Assembly (NCBI GenBank): GCA_003532555.1
Contig: DOEU01000056.1
Coordinates: 1,645 to 13,765 of the forward strand
From: Verrucomicrobiota bacterium
GTDB lineage: Bacteria > Verrucomicrobiota > Kiritimatiellia > Kiritimatiellales > Pontiellaceae
Length of the DNA stretch: 12,121 nucleotides
Reading direction: 5' to 3'
How positions within the stretch are numbered: the first letter of the stretch is position 1; each line of letters begins with the position of its first letter. Of this stretch, positions 1 through 6,705 are shown piece after piece. The notes under the pieces were generated by a model that saw only the letters and a program-made list of their open reading frames with translations, made no database searches and was not told the DNA's origin. The translations under genes and the position numbers were made by a program.

Positions 1-1635
1 ATGATCGGATTTATGAGTAGCGGCCTTGATGAGCCTATCGGTCGCTCAACGTATATGTTCAAAAACACCAGAGCTGCTGGCGCAAATGCGTATACGAAAC
101 CATCCTTAATGCTAGACGAATTAAAATACATTTTGGGAGAAGAGACTTTTTTAAAAAGCATGCAAGAATACTATCGCCGTTGGAAGCTAAAACACGTAAA
201 CGAAAAGCGCTTTATTGACGTCGTTGAAGAGGTTAGCGGAGAGGACCTTGACTGGTTCTTCAGGTCTTGGCTTCACGATACCCGAAAACTCGATTATGGA
301 ATAAAAAGCTGGAAGAAAACGCAAAGACCTAATGGTACGTGGGACGTCACATTAGATATTGTTCGCCATGGGAAAAGAGATATGCCTCAGTTGATAGAAA
401 CCAATTTAAAAGATGGAGCTTCCCACAGAATTTGGTGGAAAAATCACAAATTCAGAACTTCAGATACATTCACATATAACGTGCCATCTGAGCCAAAGAA
501 TGCAACACTTGATCCGGATGTACAAACAATGGACATTGATTTTCGAAACAATTTTGTGCAAACAAAAATGCCTTCTGAAACCATGTTCTATAGACCTGGA
601 ATGCGCTATCGCCCGCGAAATAAATACGTTTTACAATACCATCCAACGGTATATTATCATGACGCCGATGGTTACATACCTGGATTAAAATTGAAAAGAA
701 ATTACGGCATAAATGAAGAGTTGAATTTTGATTTAAATGTTGGTGCTGAGACTGGTATGCCCTATTGGGAGATCTCGGGTTGGAGGCGCTATCTCCACAG
801 TGGAATGCGAAAATACGATTATCGTCTTTACGATTTTGGCGGAGTCAGAGGTTTTGGAATTTCAACATCAAATAAGCTCAACCCTACAAGCCCCATTAGC
901 TTAACGGTTGGCCTATCTGTAACGGATGTCGCAGATGCTAAACGAACGAATCTATTTGATAGAGGATTGGTATCCGTTGTATCATTTAAGCTTAACGATA
1001 GTAGGCTTGATGATGCATCGATCATAATTGATTTTTCGCCAGGCGGTATATCAGATTGGTCTTTCACTAGGCTAACTTTTGAGGATAAGTTTGAAAAGAA
1101 AACCAAATTATTCGGTGCTAGAAATAGAGATATCTTAGGGTGGATATGGTCTGATACAAAAGGTGTTCCTGTTCAAGAGCGATTTACAGTTGAAGGAGCA
1201 GGCTCAGCTACTATGCTACAAAAAGGATACCTAAGAGATGCGTCGAGCTTTTACGGAGATCTTGATTTACGTAATCAATATCATTTGCCAGGGGATGCAA
1301 ATCTGCGTGCATTTGGTAACCAAAATTTTGTAGGTGTTGAAGGAATATTAGCTGATAGTTTCGAGGCCTTCGTCCATAAAAAGATCGGGCCTGTTACAGC
1401 AGAAGTAGCCCTTTTTATAGATTCTGGAATTCTTTTCGGTTCGAAATTTGAGCCAAACGATCAATTGTTTGATAATACAACTTTGATGGATTATGGATTT
1501 GGATTACGATTATCAACAAGCATTTTTGGTCAACCACTTTATCTAAGAATTGACAAACCTATTGATGCAACAATAGATGGAACCTCTATAGAGAAAATGA
1601 ATGATTGGGTCTTTAGTTTTCAGAAGGCTATCTAA
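1..1635 (+). CDS. M1-family (gluzincin) metallopeptidase C-terminal part fused to a probable outer-membrane beta-barrel; 5' incomplete
   Basis: The reading frame is open from the first base, so the true start and the catalytic HExxH zinc site lie upstream of the window. The first ~95 residues match the end of an M1 aminopeptidase catalytic domain. NAYTKPSLML carries the probable catalytic Tyr (Y31, equivalent to the Tyr of YEKG in LTA4 hydrolase). It is followed by LGEETFLKSMQEYY and the family signature EEVSGEDLDWFFRSWL at ~77-92. Residues ~100-180 look like a beta-sandwich. From ~195 on, the chain is rich in alternating hydrophobic/aromatic strands and Gly/Asn turns, ending in a short hydrophobic strand (WVFSFQKAI). 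This resembles a D15/surface-antigen-type barrel, so the enzyme may be anchored in the outer membrane. The peptidase assignment is firm; the barrel is an inference. The next gene starts 17 bases after the stop, probably in the same transcript. Confidence 0.82.
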   Translation: MIGFMSSGLDEPIGRSTYMFKNTRAAGANAYTKPSLMLDELKYILGEETFLKSMQEYYRRWKLKHVNEKRFIDVVEEVSGEDLDWFFRSWLHDTRKLDYGIKSWKKTQRPNGTWDVTLDIVRHGKRDMPQLIETNLKDGASHRIWWKNHKFRTSDTFTYNVPSEPKNATLDPDVQTMDIDFRNNFVQTKMPSETMFYRPGMRYRPRNKYVLQYHPTVYYHDADGYIPGLKLKRNYGINEELNFDLNVGAETGMPYWEISGWRRYLHSGMRKYDYRLYDFGGVRGFGISTSNKLNPTSPISLTVGLSVTDVADAKRTNLFDRGLVSVVSFKLNDSRLDDASIIIDFSPGGISDWSFTRLTFEDKFEKKTKLFGARNRDILGWIWSDTKGVPVQERFTVEGAGSATMLQKGYLRDASSFYGDLDLRNQYHLPGDANLRAFGNQNFVGVEGILADSFEAFVHKKIGPVTAEVALFIDSGILFGSKFEPNDQLFDNTTLMDYGFGLRLSTSIFGQPLYLRIDKPIDATIDGTSIEKMNDWVFSFQKAI

Positions 1636-1652
1636 GAGCAAATATCTTGCTT

Positions 1653-2051
1653 ATGAATGATATCGCTACATTTGAAAAAATATTTAAACTTAAAACTGTT
1701 GCTGTTGTTGGCATGAGTCCAAAGCCAGAAAGACCTAGTCACTATGTTGCATTATATCTTCAGGAAAATGGCTATCGGATTATACCTGTTAACCCTGGTC
1801 ACGATGAAATTGCTGGACTAAAATCATACCCTTCGCTAGTTGATATTCCAGATAAAGTTGATGTTATCGACGTATTTCGTCGTTCTGAGTTTGTAGAGCC
1901 AATTGCAAAAGATGCAATTAGAATTGGAGCAAAGGCTCTTTGGTTGCAGGACAATGTAGTCAATGTTGATGCAGCAAAACTTGCTGAGGACGCTGGGTTA
2001 ATGGTCGTTATGAATGATTGTATGCTAAGGCAACATCGTCAACTTCATTAA
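1653..2051 (+). CDS. CoA-binding (YccU-like) Rossmann-fold protein
   Basis: A 132-residue cytosolic protein of the CoA_binding family, related to the nucleotide-binding domain of succinyl-CoA synthetase alpha and to E. coli YccU. Visible motifs are the Rossmann beta-alpha start TVAVVGMSPKPERPSHYVA (15-33), IPVNPG (44-49), VDVIDVFRR (69-77), the LWLQDNVVN strand-loop (97-105) and the C-terminal NDCMLRQH (121-128), where relatives have a Cys in 'DRCIKIEH'. Length is normal for the stand-alone family. I chose the ATG at 1653 over an in-frame TTG at 1647 because it gives the usual N-terminus and ATG is the stronger codon. No clear Shine-Dalgarno sequence is seen at either. The physiological ligand and role of the family are poorly defined, so only CoA/nucleotide binding is claimed. 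It lies 17 bases after the M1 peptidase gene. Confidence 0.88.
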   Translation: MNDIATFEKIFKLKTVAVVGMSPKPERPSHYVALYLQENGYRIIPVNPGHDEIAGLKSYPSLVDIPDKVDVIDVFRRSEFVEPIAKDAIRIGAKALWLQDNVVNVDAAKLAEDAGLMVVMNDCMLRQHRQLH

Positions 2052-2062
2052 GAAGTTAACAA

Positions 2063-2084
2063 TGCATTTTTTGAAAAAAATGCA
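2063..2084. repeat. Perfect 10-bp inverted repeat abutting a start codon
   Basis: TGCATTTTTT at 2063-2072 is exactly complementary to 2075-2084, with a 2-base centre (GA). The right arm ends on the base before the ATG at 2085. It has no downstream U-tract on the plus strand and only four G/C bases in the stem, so it is a poor terminator. It may be an operator or an RNA hairpin that affects initiation of the downstream gene, which has no recognisable ribosome-binding site. Confidence 0.6.
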
Positions 2085-2585
2085 ATGAAACACCTTTTTA
2101 TAATATCCTTTTTAATTAGTTCTATCTGGAGCCAAGAAAATTATGAGCGCTCTGATGACCCTAAAGATTCATCCTTTCCGGGTGGATATGTGAGTATTTC
2201 TTATGAATTTGATTTAAAGAGAAAGGAAAAAGGGTATCAAATTAGTTTTGGCGTTGCCTTACCTGGTATAGGTGAATCGGGAAATGGGCCGTTTGTTTTT
2301 CCAGGAGTTGCGTTCGGTAAAAGGCGTCTACAAAATAATCAATCGTATACTTATACAGATTTTCAAGTAGTTGGTATGGTTGGAGGTTTTTGGGGTGGAG
2401 GAGGTTATGGTTCTGCAAAAATTAACGGTAAAGAAATAAAAAGAAGTAAACGATTTTTAGGTTGGCTGGTTGGTGGCTATGTTAGTGAAACTTCAGAAAA
2501 TTTTGAATTAGGGACTCAAAGCGCTTTTAGCGGGCTTCATTTAGGATTTGCGCTTCCTTTAGTTGGGGGTCATTTTCAACCGTAA
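2085..2585 (+). CDS. Small secreted/outer-membrane-type protein, unknown family
   Basis: A 166-residue protein I do not recognise. The N-terminus is a type-I signal peptide: MKH, then a hydrophobic core, then SSIWS, with likely cleavage before Gln17. There is no lipobox and no Cys. The mature part begins with an acidic stretch (ENYERSDDPKDSS). It continues with alternating beta-strand segments rich in Gly, Phe and Tyr (GGYVSISYEFDL, FQVVGMVGGFWGGGGYG, WLVGGYVSE, LHLGFALPLVGG), compatible with a small barrel or a periplasmic beta protein. It starts 33 bases after the CoA-binding gene, directly behind an inverted repeat, and converges on the helicase gene with only 11 bases between stops. Secretion is well supported; the fold is a guess and no function can be assigned. 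Confidence 0.72.
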   Translation: MKHLFIISFLISSIWSQENYERSDDPKDSSFPGGYVSISYEFDLKRKEKGYQISFGVALPGIGESGNGPFVFPGVAFGKRRLQNNQSYTYTDFQVVGMVGGFWGGGGYGSAKINGKEIKRSKRFLGWLVGGYVSETSENFELGTQSAFSGLHLGFALPLVGGHFQP

Positions 2586-2596
2586 GAAATAAAAAA

Positions 2597-4375
2597 TCAC
2601 CTTCTTCTAGATCGATTATTGCTTTGAGGCCATTTATTTTTTTTGCGACTTTTTCTGCGCTTTTTACGTTTATTCACATTGCCACGCTTGCCAGTACCTT
2701 TATCTTTTTCAATCTCTAGCGAAGTTCCGCCAAACGGTTTCCCTTTAAGTTTTTTAGCAATATCATCAGCGTACTTTTCTTCAATTTCAAAAAAAGAAGA
2801 TGATTTCATGATTTCTATATTTCCAATATCTGCGCTGCTTGAATCTAGGCTTTCATTGATTAGTCCCATAAGCCGCCCAGGGTTCATTTTACGTTCAGAA
2901 CCTGCATTGATATAAAACCCTGAGAATTTTGAGGTAGATTGATTTCTTCCATCGCCTCTGCTTCGATTTTTTCTATCTCTGCCTCTTGACCTTCCTCTTT
3001 CCCTAGACCCGCTTTTGCCTCTTGACTTTCCTCTATCGTTTGAACGCCCAGATACATTTAAGTCGCGTGCATTTTTATAGTAAGATAGATAGCGGTTAAA
3101 CTCTGCGGAAACAAAATGTTTAATTAATTCGTCTCGCTCCATATTCTCAAACTTTTTATAAATATCTGGAAGGAATTGGGCGATTTGTTTTTCATCTACT
3201 TGAACATTTTCAACCGTATCAATAAGGTTGTAGAGACGGGTTTTGCAAACATCCATTCCGCTAGGTACATCTTCTTTTGAAAATTCAATACCAGCCCTTT
3301 TTTCAATCTCGCGGATTCTGCGTATTTCTCGTGAATGCACAATAGCAATTGATACACCTGCATTACCGGCTCTACCCGTTCTCCCGCTGCGGTGTACATA
3401 AATTTCAAAGTCATCTGGTAGATTATAATTAATGATATGTGTTAGGCTTTCAACATCTAAGCCTCGTGCGGCTACATCTGTTGCTACAAGAAGCTGTATT
3501 TTGCGTTTGCGAAAACGCATCATAACTTCGTCGCGCTCTGCTTGAGAGAGATCGCCGTTTAGGGTATCTGCATTATACCCGTCGTTCATGAGCTTGTAGG
3601 CAACATCTTTAGTCTCACGGCGGGTTCTGCAAAAAACAATACCATAAATATTTGGATTTATATCAGCAATACGCTTAATCACTTCGTATCTATCTTTTGC
3701 ATTTACGGTATAATAAATATGCTTAATATTTTCGGCGCCTATATTTACCCTCTGAGCAGATATTCTTTCAGGGTTTTGCATATATGATTTTGTGATGCCA
3801 ATAACCTTTTGAGGCATAGTGGCAGAAAAAAGCAATGTCTGTTTGTCTTTTGGGGTATGGGATAATATCATTTCAAGATCATCTTTAAATCCCATGGTTA
3901 ACATTTCATCGGCTTCATCTAAAACTATGCGGGCAATGCTACCAATTTTAAGCTTGTTTCGCTTGATCAGATCTTTAGTTCTGCCTGGGGTACCAATAAC
4001 GATATGGACACCCTTATTTAATGCTTTAATTTGACCACGTATATCACTTCCACCATACACCGCCAATATATTTAGACCATCAACGTATTTTGAATATTTT
4101 GTTAGATCTTTTGCAATTTGTATACATAGCTCACGGGTAGGGCAAAGAACAAGAGTGCTTGTATCTCTATTTTTTAAATCGGTTAAATGAATGGAGGGAA
4201 GGCCGAATGCTGCCGTCTTTCCTGTTCCAGTTTGAGCGGTAGCGATTAAATCGGTATTAGAATTTAATAAATGCGGGATTGTTTTTGCTTGAACAGATGT
4301 AGGTTTCTCAAAGCCCATTTCTGTGACAGCTTTAAGAATATTATCATCTAGGTTTGTTTGTTTGAAATTTTCCAT
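2597..4375 (-). CDS. deaD: DEAD-box ATP-dependent RNA helicase, DeaD/CsdA type
   Basis: A complete 592-residue RNA helicase with all canonical motifs in order: upstream Phe and Q motif (F22 to Q29), motif I AQTGTGKT (47-54), Ia PTREL (79-83), GG (108-109), Ib TPGR (129-132), II DEAD (153-156), III SAT (184-186), IV IVFCRT (246-251), V ATDVAARGLDV (298-308) and VI HRSGRTGRAG (328-337). Residues ~370-440 fit the CsdA helical dimerisation region. A basic RGK/RGR linker follows (~443-479), then a DbpA-type RNA-binding RRM (~483-556) containing GFYINAGSERKMNPGRLMGL. The last ~34 residues are a Lys/Arg-rich tail. Such proteins unwind structured RNA in ribosome assembly and mRNA decay, often during cold adaptation. 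The ATG at 4375 puts the start just ahead of the Q-motif region, as expected. No good Shine-Dalgarno sequence is visible. It appears to be a single-gene unit. Confidence 0.96.
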   Translation of the reverse strand: MENFKQTNLDDNILKAVTEMGFEKPTSVQAKTIPHLLNSNTDLIATAQTGTGKTAAFGLPSIHLTDLKNRDTSTLVLCPTRELCIQIAKDLTKYSKYVDGLNILAVYGGSDIRGQIKALNKGVHIVIGTPGRTKDLIKRNKLKIGSIARIVLDEADEMLTMGFKDDLEMILSHTPKDKQTLLFSATMPQKVIGITKSYMQNPERISAQRVNIGAENIKHIYYTVNAKDRYEVIKRIADINPNIYGIVFCRTRRETKDVAYKLMNDGYNADTLNGDLSQAERDEVMMRFRKRKIQLLVATDVAARGLDVESLTHIINYNLPDDFEIYVHRSGRTGRAGNAGVSIAIVHSREIRRIREIEKRAGIEFSKEDVPSGMDVCKTRLYNLIDTVENVQVDEKQIAQFLPDIYKKFENMERDELIKHFVSAEFNRYLSYYKNARDLNVSGRSNDRGKSRGKSGSRERGRSRGRDRKNRSRGDGRNQSTSKFSGFYINAGSERKMNPGRLMGLINESLDSSSADIGNIEIMKSSSFFEIEEKYADDIAKKLKGKPFGGTSLEIEKDKGTGKRGNVNKRKKRRKSRKKNKWPQSNNRSRRR

Positions 4376-4585
4376 TTTTAAGTTTAGCTAAATAAGTAAA
4401 GAGTGGGTCTATTCGAGCCAACGAACTTACCGATTAAATCCCTAAGATTTCAGATAATGATTGATATATTTATTTAAAACAAATAGGGCATTCTAGCAAC
4501 GGATATAAGTGTGTAATTTCATAAAAGAAAAATAATTTATTTATCAAATTCATTAATAAATCATTGTAAAGAGAAAGGTAAGATT
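4376..4585. other. Divergent intergenic region (210 bases)
   Basis: This AT-rich gap lies between the divergently transcribed helicase and the one-TM protein gene, so it should hold both promoters. I found no convincing -35/-10 pair on either strand and no ORF worth calling. The long leader upstream of the helicase would be the natural place for cold-responsive 5'-UTR control of the kind known for csdA. No specific structure can be shown here. Confidence 0.4.
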
Positions 4586-5080
4586 ATGACTTTTCAAGAC
4601 CTAGGTAGTATTGGCGAACTTATTGCAGCATTTGCAACTCTTATAACGTTAGGGTATTTAGCGTTGCAGTTAAAGCAGAATACTACGGCATTAAAATCGC
4701 AAACATTCCAACAAAGCAGTATGGATATGAGTTTAACTGCAAATTCGATTTCAAGCGATGGTGATCTTGCTAGGATTATTATTAAAGCTGAAAATGGATT
4801 GAGCGCACTTTCATCAGATGAGAGACTTCGTTTTCACTTCTGGATGCTTGTTGCAGTTAGGCGATTTGAGGCGATATATATTCAGGCATTGTACGGTTCG
4901 ATCGAAAGAGAAAGAATTGAGGGATTCGAAAGATCTATTATGTCTTTATTATCAAATGTTGGTTCAGAATGGTGGAAAGCGACCAAATCTGCTTTTAGTA
5001 GTGAGTTTATTGCCTATGCGGATCAAAATATTTCATCAGGTAATTTTAGTTCAGCTGTACATCCAGGAAAAAATAGTTAA
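4586..5080 (+). CDS. One-TM protein of the window's recurrent QNT / RR.E.IY.Q family (copy A)
   Basis: A 164-residue protein of unknown function. One hydrophobic helix near the N-terminus (~8-28, ending LGYLALQL) is followed directly by KQNTTAL (30-36), then an amphipathic, mostly helical soluble part. The motif FHFWMLVAVRRFEAIYIQ is shared with the two copies at 6706 and 7148 (FW, RR.E.IY.Q), and so is the hydrophobic helix followed by K/RQNT. The three are therefore paralogs, with this one the most divergent. Similar proteins are, to my recollection, frequent hypothetical genes in marine bacteria. The start is supported by AAAGGT at 4574-4579, six bases before the ATG. It lies between the divergent helicase gene and the convergent zinc-ribbon gene, so it is probably monocistronic. 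The soluble domain should face either the cytoplasm or the periplasm; charge around the helix does not settle which. Confidence 0.78.
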   Translation: MTFQDLGSIGELIAAFATLITLGYLALQLKQNTTALKSQTFQQSSMDMSLTANSISSDGDLARIIIKAENGLSALSSDERLRFHFWMLVAVRRFEAIYIQALYGSIERERIEGFERSIMSLLSNVGSEWWKATKSAFSSEFIAYADQNISSGNFSSAVHPGKNS

Positions 5081-5089
5081 AATTAATTT

Positions 5090-5272
5090 TTAGTCATTGT
5101 CGCCGGTAATTTCAAGGTGAATAAGAGTATCATTCTTAATAATATAGGATATAAGATTTGGGTTGCAGCAGACTTCGCAGTCCCACACTATTTGGTTGGA
5201 TGTATTATGTCCATCAATCTCAATTTCAAAGCTTTGGTAGCAGTGATGGCAATCTATAGAATAGCTATTCAT
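5090..5272 (-). CDS. CPXCG-motif cysteine-rich zinc-ribbon protein
   Basis: A 60-residue small protein resembling the CPXCG-motif cysteine-rich family (Cys_rich_CPXG): a first CxxC knuckle (C8, C11), an acidic beta segment (FEIEIDG), and the characteristic second knuckle DCEVCCNP (C32, C35, C36). The four paired Cys probably bind one zinc ion. The first knuckle deviates from the family name motif: it reads CHHCY, with the Pro and Gly replaced. Family function is unknown; it is a small cytosolic protein. Its ATG lies inside the last codons of the upstream minus-strand gene, with an 8-base overlap (ATGAATAG arrangement), so translation is probably coupled. It ends 10 bases from the convergent gene stop at 5080. 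Confidence 0.82.
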   Translation of the reverse strand: MNSYSIDCHHCYQSFEIEIDGHNTSNQIVWDCEVCCNPNLISYIIKNDTLIHLEITGDND

Positions 5273-5438
5273 TGATTAATTTAAGAAGAAAATACCCGAT
5301 TAATACAATACAGCCCAATGTAGCATAAATAACATTTTGTATATTTCTCTTGCCGGTTCGAGTTTGATCATATACCCAGGTAATTGACCAAAAAACTATC
5401 CATAGGCCTGTAAGTGTAAGCAGTGATTTTTCTAGCAT
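5265..5438 (-). CDS. Small two-TM membrane protein, unknown
   Basis: A 57-residue protein from the ATG at 5438. An in-frame TTG at 5450 would add four residues, and neither start has a clear ribosome-binding site. Two hydrophobic helices are visible, ~5-22 (LLTLTGLWIVFWSITWVY) and ~36-53 (VIYATLGCIVLIGYFLLK), joined by a short polar, basic loop (DQTRTGKRN). The second helix is followed by only a short tail (LINE). The positive loop suggests that the loop is cytoplasmic and both termini are periplasmic, under the positive-inside rule. It overlaps the downstream zinc-ribbon gene by 8 bases, which argues that both are real and co-expressed. I do not recognise the family, and the partner zinc ribbon gives no obvious function. 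Confidence 0.6.
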   Translation of the reverse strand: MLEKSLLTLTGLWIVFWSITWVYDQTRTGKRNIQNVIYATLGCIVLIGYFLLKLINE

Positions 5439-5496
5439 TGCATTTATCAAACATTTATTGCGTGTATATTAATAAATAAAAATTGTATCTTCGCGT

Positions 5497-5512
5497 CTGA
5501 TTTTCTAATCAG
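5497..5512. repeat. Short inverted repeat in the leader of the Hc1-like gene
   Basis: CTGATT (5497-5502) is repeated in inverted form as AATCAG (5507-5512) around a TTCT centre, 37 bases before the ATG at 5550. A six-base perfect dyad could be an operator or a small leader hairpin, but in AT-rich DNA it may also occur by chance. Confidence 0.35.
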
Positions 5513-5549
5513 TTAATTATAAATAAACATAAAAAAGAAAAGAGATATA

Positions 5550-5726
5550 ATGTCTAAAACAAATTCACTTTTTGATCAAATTCAATCTTTATATGCAACT
5601 TTTGAAGAAGAGCATGCAAAAAATGCTGGTGGCAACAAAGCTGCCGGTAGTCGTGCTCGTAAAGCATTAGGCGAAATCAAGAAGCTTGTAACTGCATACC
5701 GTAAGGCATCTGTTGCTGGTGAATAA
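5550..5726 (+). CDS. Histone H1-like (Hc1-type) nucleoid protein, 58 residues
   Basis: A short gene below common length cut-offs. The product starts MSKTNSLFDQIQSLYATFEE, then GGNKAAGSRARKALGEIKKL (28-47), and ends AYRKASVAGE. It matches the N-terminal unit of bacterial Hc1/histone H1-like proteins as found in Bacteroidetes. There, an amphipathic FDxLxxLxxxFEEF-type helix is followed by the hallmark GNKAAGxRxRKALxELKxLxxxxRK. The role would be DNA binding/nucleoid compaction through the basic second helix. Support for translation is strong: a purine-rich AAAAGAGAT about five bases before the ATG, a normal codon pattern, and an intrinsic terminator ~27 bases after the TAA. Unlike many homologs it lacks a long Lys/Ala-rich C-terminal tail, which is usual for the short form. 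It is apparently monocistronic and possibly highly expressed, judging by the strong terminator. Confidence 0.88.
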   Translation: MSKTNSLFDQIQSLYATFEEEHAKNAGGNKAAGSRARKALGEIKKLVTAYRKASVAGE

Positions 5727-5752
5727 TTAACGCAAGATGTTAATTTTTTCTT

Positions 5753-5788
5753 AAAAAGCCCTTCATTAATGAAGGGCTTTTTTATTTT
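5753..5788 (+). terminator. Intrinsic terminator of the Hc1-like gene
   Basis: A perfect 30-base palindrome (5753-5782) folds into a hairpin AAGCCCTTCA / TGAAGGGCTT with a TTAA loop, followed by TTTTTTATTTT. The left arm is preceded by A's, and the complementary strand also reads out into a T-rich tract, so it may act in both directions. It separates the Hc1-like gene from the pirin operon. Confidence 0.93.
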
Positions 5789-5832
5789 AAGAAACTCATT
5801 ATATATAGCACTATTTTATTAATTATGCTTAT

Positions 5833-5861
5833 TTGAATAGAGTGGATAAATTCAATAATAT
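5833..5861 (+). promoter_or_regulatory. Sigma-70-type promoter of the pirin operon, predicted leaderless
   Basis: TTGAAT (5833-5838), an exact 17-base spacer, and TAATAT (5856-5861). Both boxes match the housekeeping consensus at four or more positions. Transcription normally starts about seven bases after the -10 box. That falls on 5868, the A of the pirin ATG, so the mRNA would have no 5' leader. Consistently, no Shine-Dalgarno sequence precedes the ATG. This is a prediction from spacing only. Confidence 0.6.
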
Positions 5862-5867
5862 TGTAGT

Positions 5868-6698
5868 ATGAATACCAAGACAAGAAATATATCACACTTA
5901 ATTGAAGGCATCGCTACAAAAGATGGAGCTGGCGTAAACCTAACCCGTATTATTGGTAGCCCGGAATTAAATATGCTAGACCCATTTCTTTTATTGGATG
6001 AATTTGGCAGTGAAAATCCTAATGATTATATCGCAGGATTTCCGCCGCATCCCCACCGTGGTTTTGAGACAATAACTTATATGTTAAATGGCAAATTTAC
6101 TCACAAGGATAGCGCAGGAAATGAAGGGCACTTATCGGATGGAGGCGTTCAGTGGATGACCGCCGGCAAAGGAGTTGTGCATAGTGAAATGCCTGAACAA
6201 TCAGAGGGACTTATGCGCGGATTTCAACTGTGGCTGAATCTTCCAAAAGAAAAGAAAATGATCGATCCATCGTATCATGACATCCAAGCCGATAAAATAC
6301 CATCGGTCTTATTGGAAAACGCAAAAGTCAAAGTTATCTCAGGCGAATTCCAATCCACTGAAGGACCTGGCCGCCCTCATACCGGTGTACTTTATTTAGA
6401 TGTACATTTAAATAAATCTTCAAGCATCTCCATACCTATAAATGAAAATTGGAATGCATTTATCTATGTTTATGAAGGTGATATTGAATCCAATCTTAGC
6501 GTACCCAAAGGCAATTTAGCTGTTCTTGATAGAGACGGTATATTTGAGTGTAGATCAATATCTAGCGATACCAAATTTATTCTTGCAGCAGGTGAACCGC
6601 TTAACGAACCTGTGGCACGAGGCGGGCCATTTGTAATGAATACAAAAGGCGAAGTTCTTCAGGCATTTGACGATTACCAGTCAGGGAAATTGGGCTAA
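5868..6698 (+). CDS. Pirin family protein (bicupin)
   Basis: A 276-residue pirin-like bicupin, the normal length for the family. The N-terminal cupin contains the iron-site residues in the expected pattern: FPPHPHRGFETITYMLNG (His61, His63), then GKGVVHSEMP (His105, Glu107), which correspond to His56, His58, His101 and Glu103 of human pirin. The start of the fold, LDPFLLLDEFG (37-47), and the linker FQLWLNLP (119-126) are also typical. The C-terminal cupin (~150-270) includes SGEFQSTEGP, YVYEGDI and the closing motif ARGGPFVMNTKGE (250-262). Some bacterial pirins are quercetin dioxygenases and others are regulators of metabolism; the substrate cannot be read here. Cytosolic. It is the first gene of a five-gene operon, and the next ATG follows the stop after seven bases. 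Confidence 0.95.
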   Translation: MNTKTRNISHLIEGIATKDGAGVNLTRIIGSPELNMLDPFLLLDEFGSENPNDYIAGFPPHPHRGFETITYMLNGKFTHKDSAGNEGHLSDGGVQWMTAGKGVVHSEMPEQSEGLMRGFQLWLNLPKEKKMIDPSYHDIQADKIPSVLLENAKVKVISGEFQSTEGPGRPHTGVLYLDVHLNKSSSISIPINENWNAFIYVYEGDIESNLSVPKGNLAVLDRDGIFECRSISSDTKFILAAGEPLNEPVARGGPFVMNTKGEVLQAFDDYQSGKLG

Positions 6699-6705
6699 TA
6701 TACCT

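Noticed and set aside
2643..2915. 90-codon plus-strand frame, Leu/Phe/Arg-rich
   Set aside because: Antisense to the basic tail and RRM of the helicase; its composition is the mirror of Lys/Arg codons.
4405..4430. TTCG/CGAA pairing with a faint resemblance to a tRNA T-arm
   Set aside because: The stem is only four bases and no acceptor, D or anticodon arms can be drawn around it.
4818..5093. 91-codon plus-strand frame overlapping the gene at 4586
   Set aside because: Out-of-frame shadow. The 4586 frame carries the motifs shared with its paralogs and has a good ribosome-binding site.
6667..6705. 13-residue N-terminal extension of the copy B one-TM protein, starting inside the pirin gene
   Set aside because: The ATG at 6706 gives the same length and N-terminal register as the tandem paralog; the extension is not shared.
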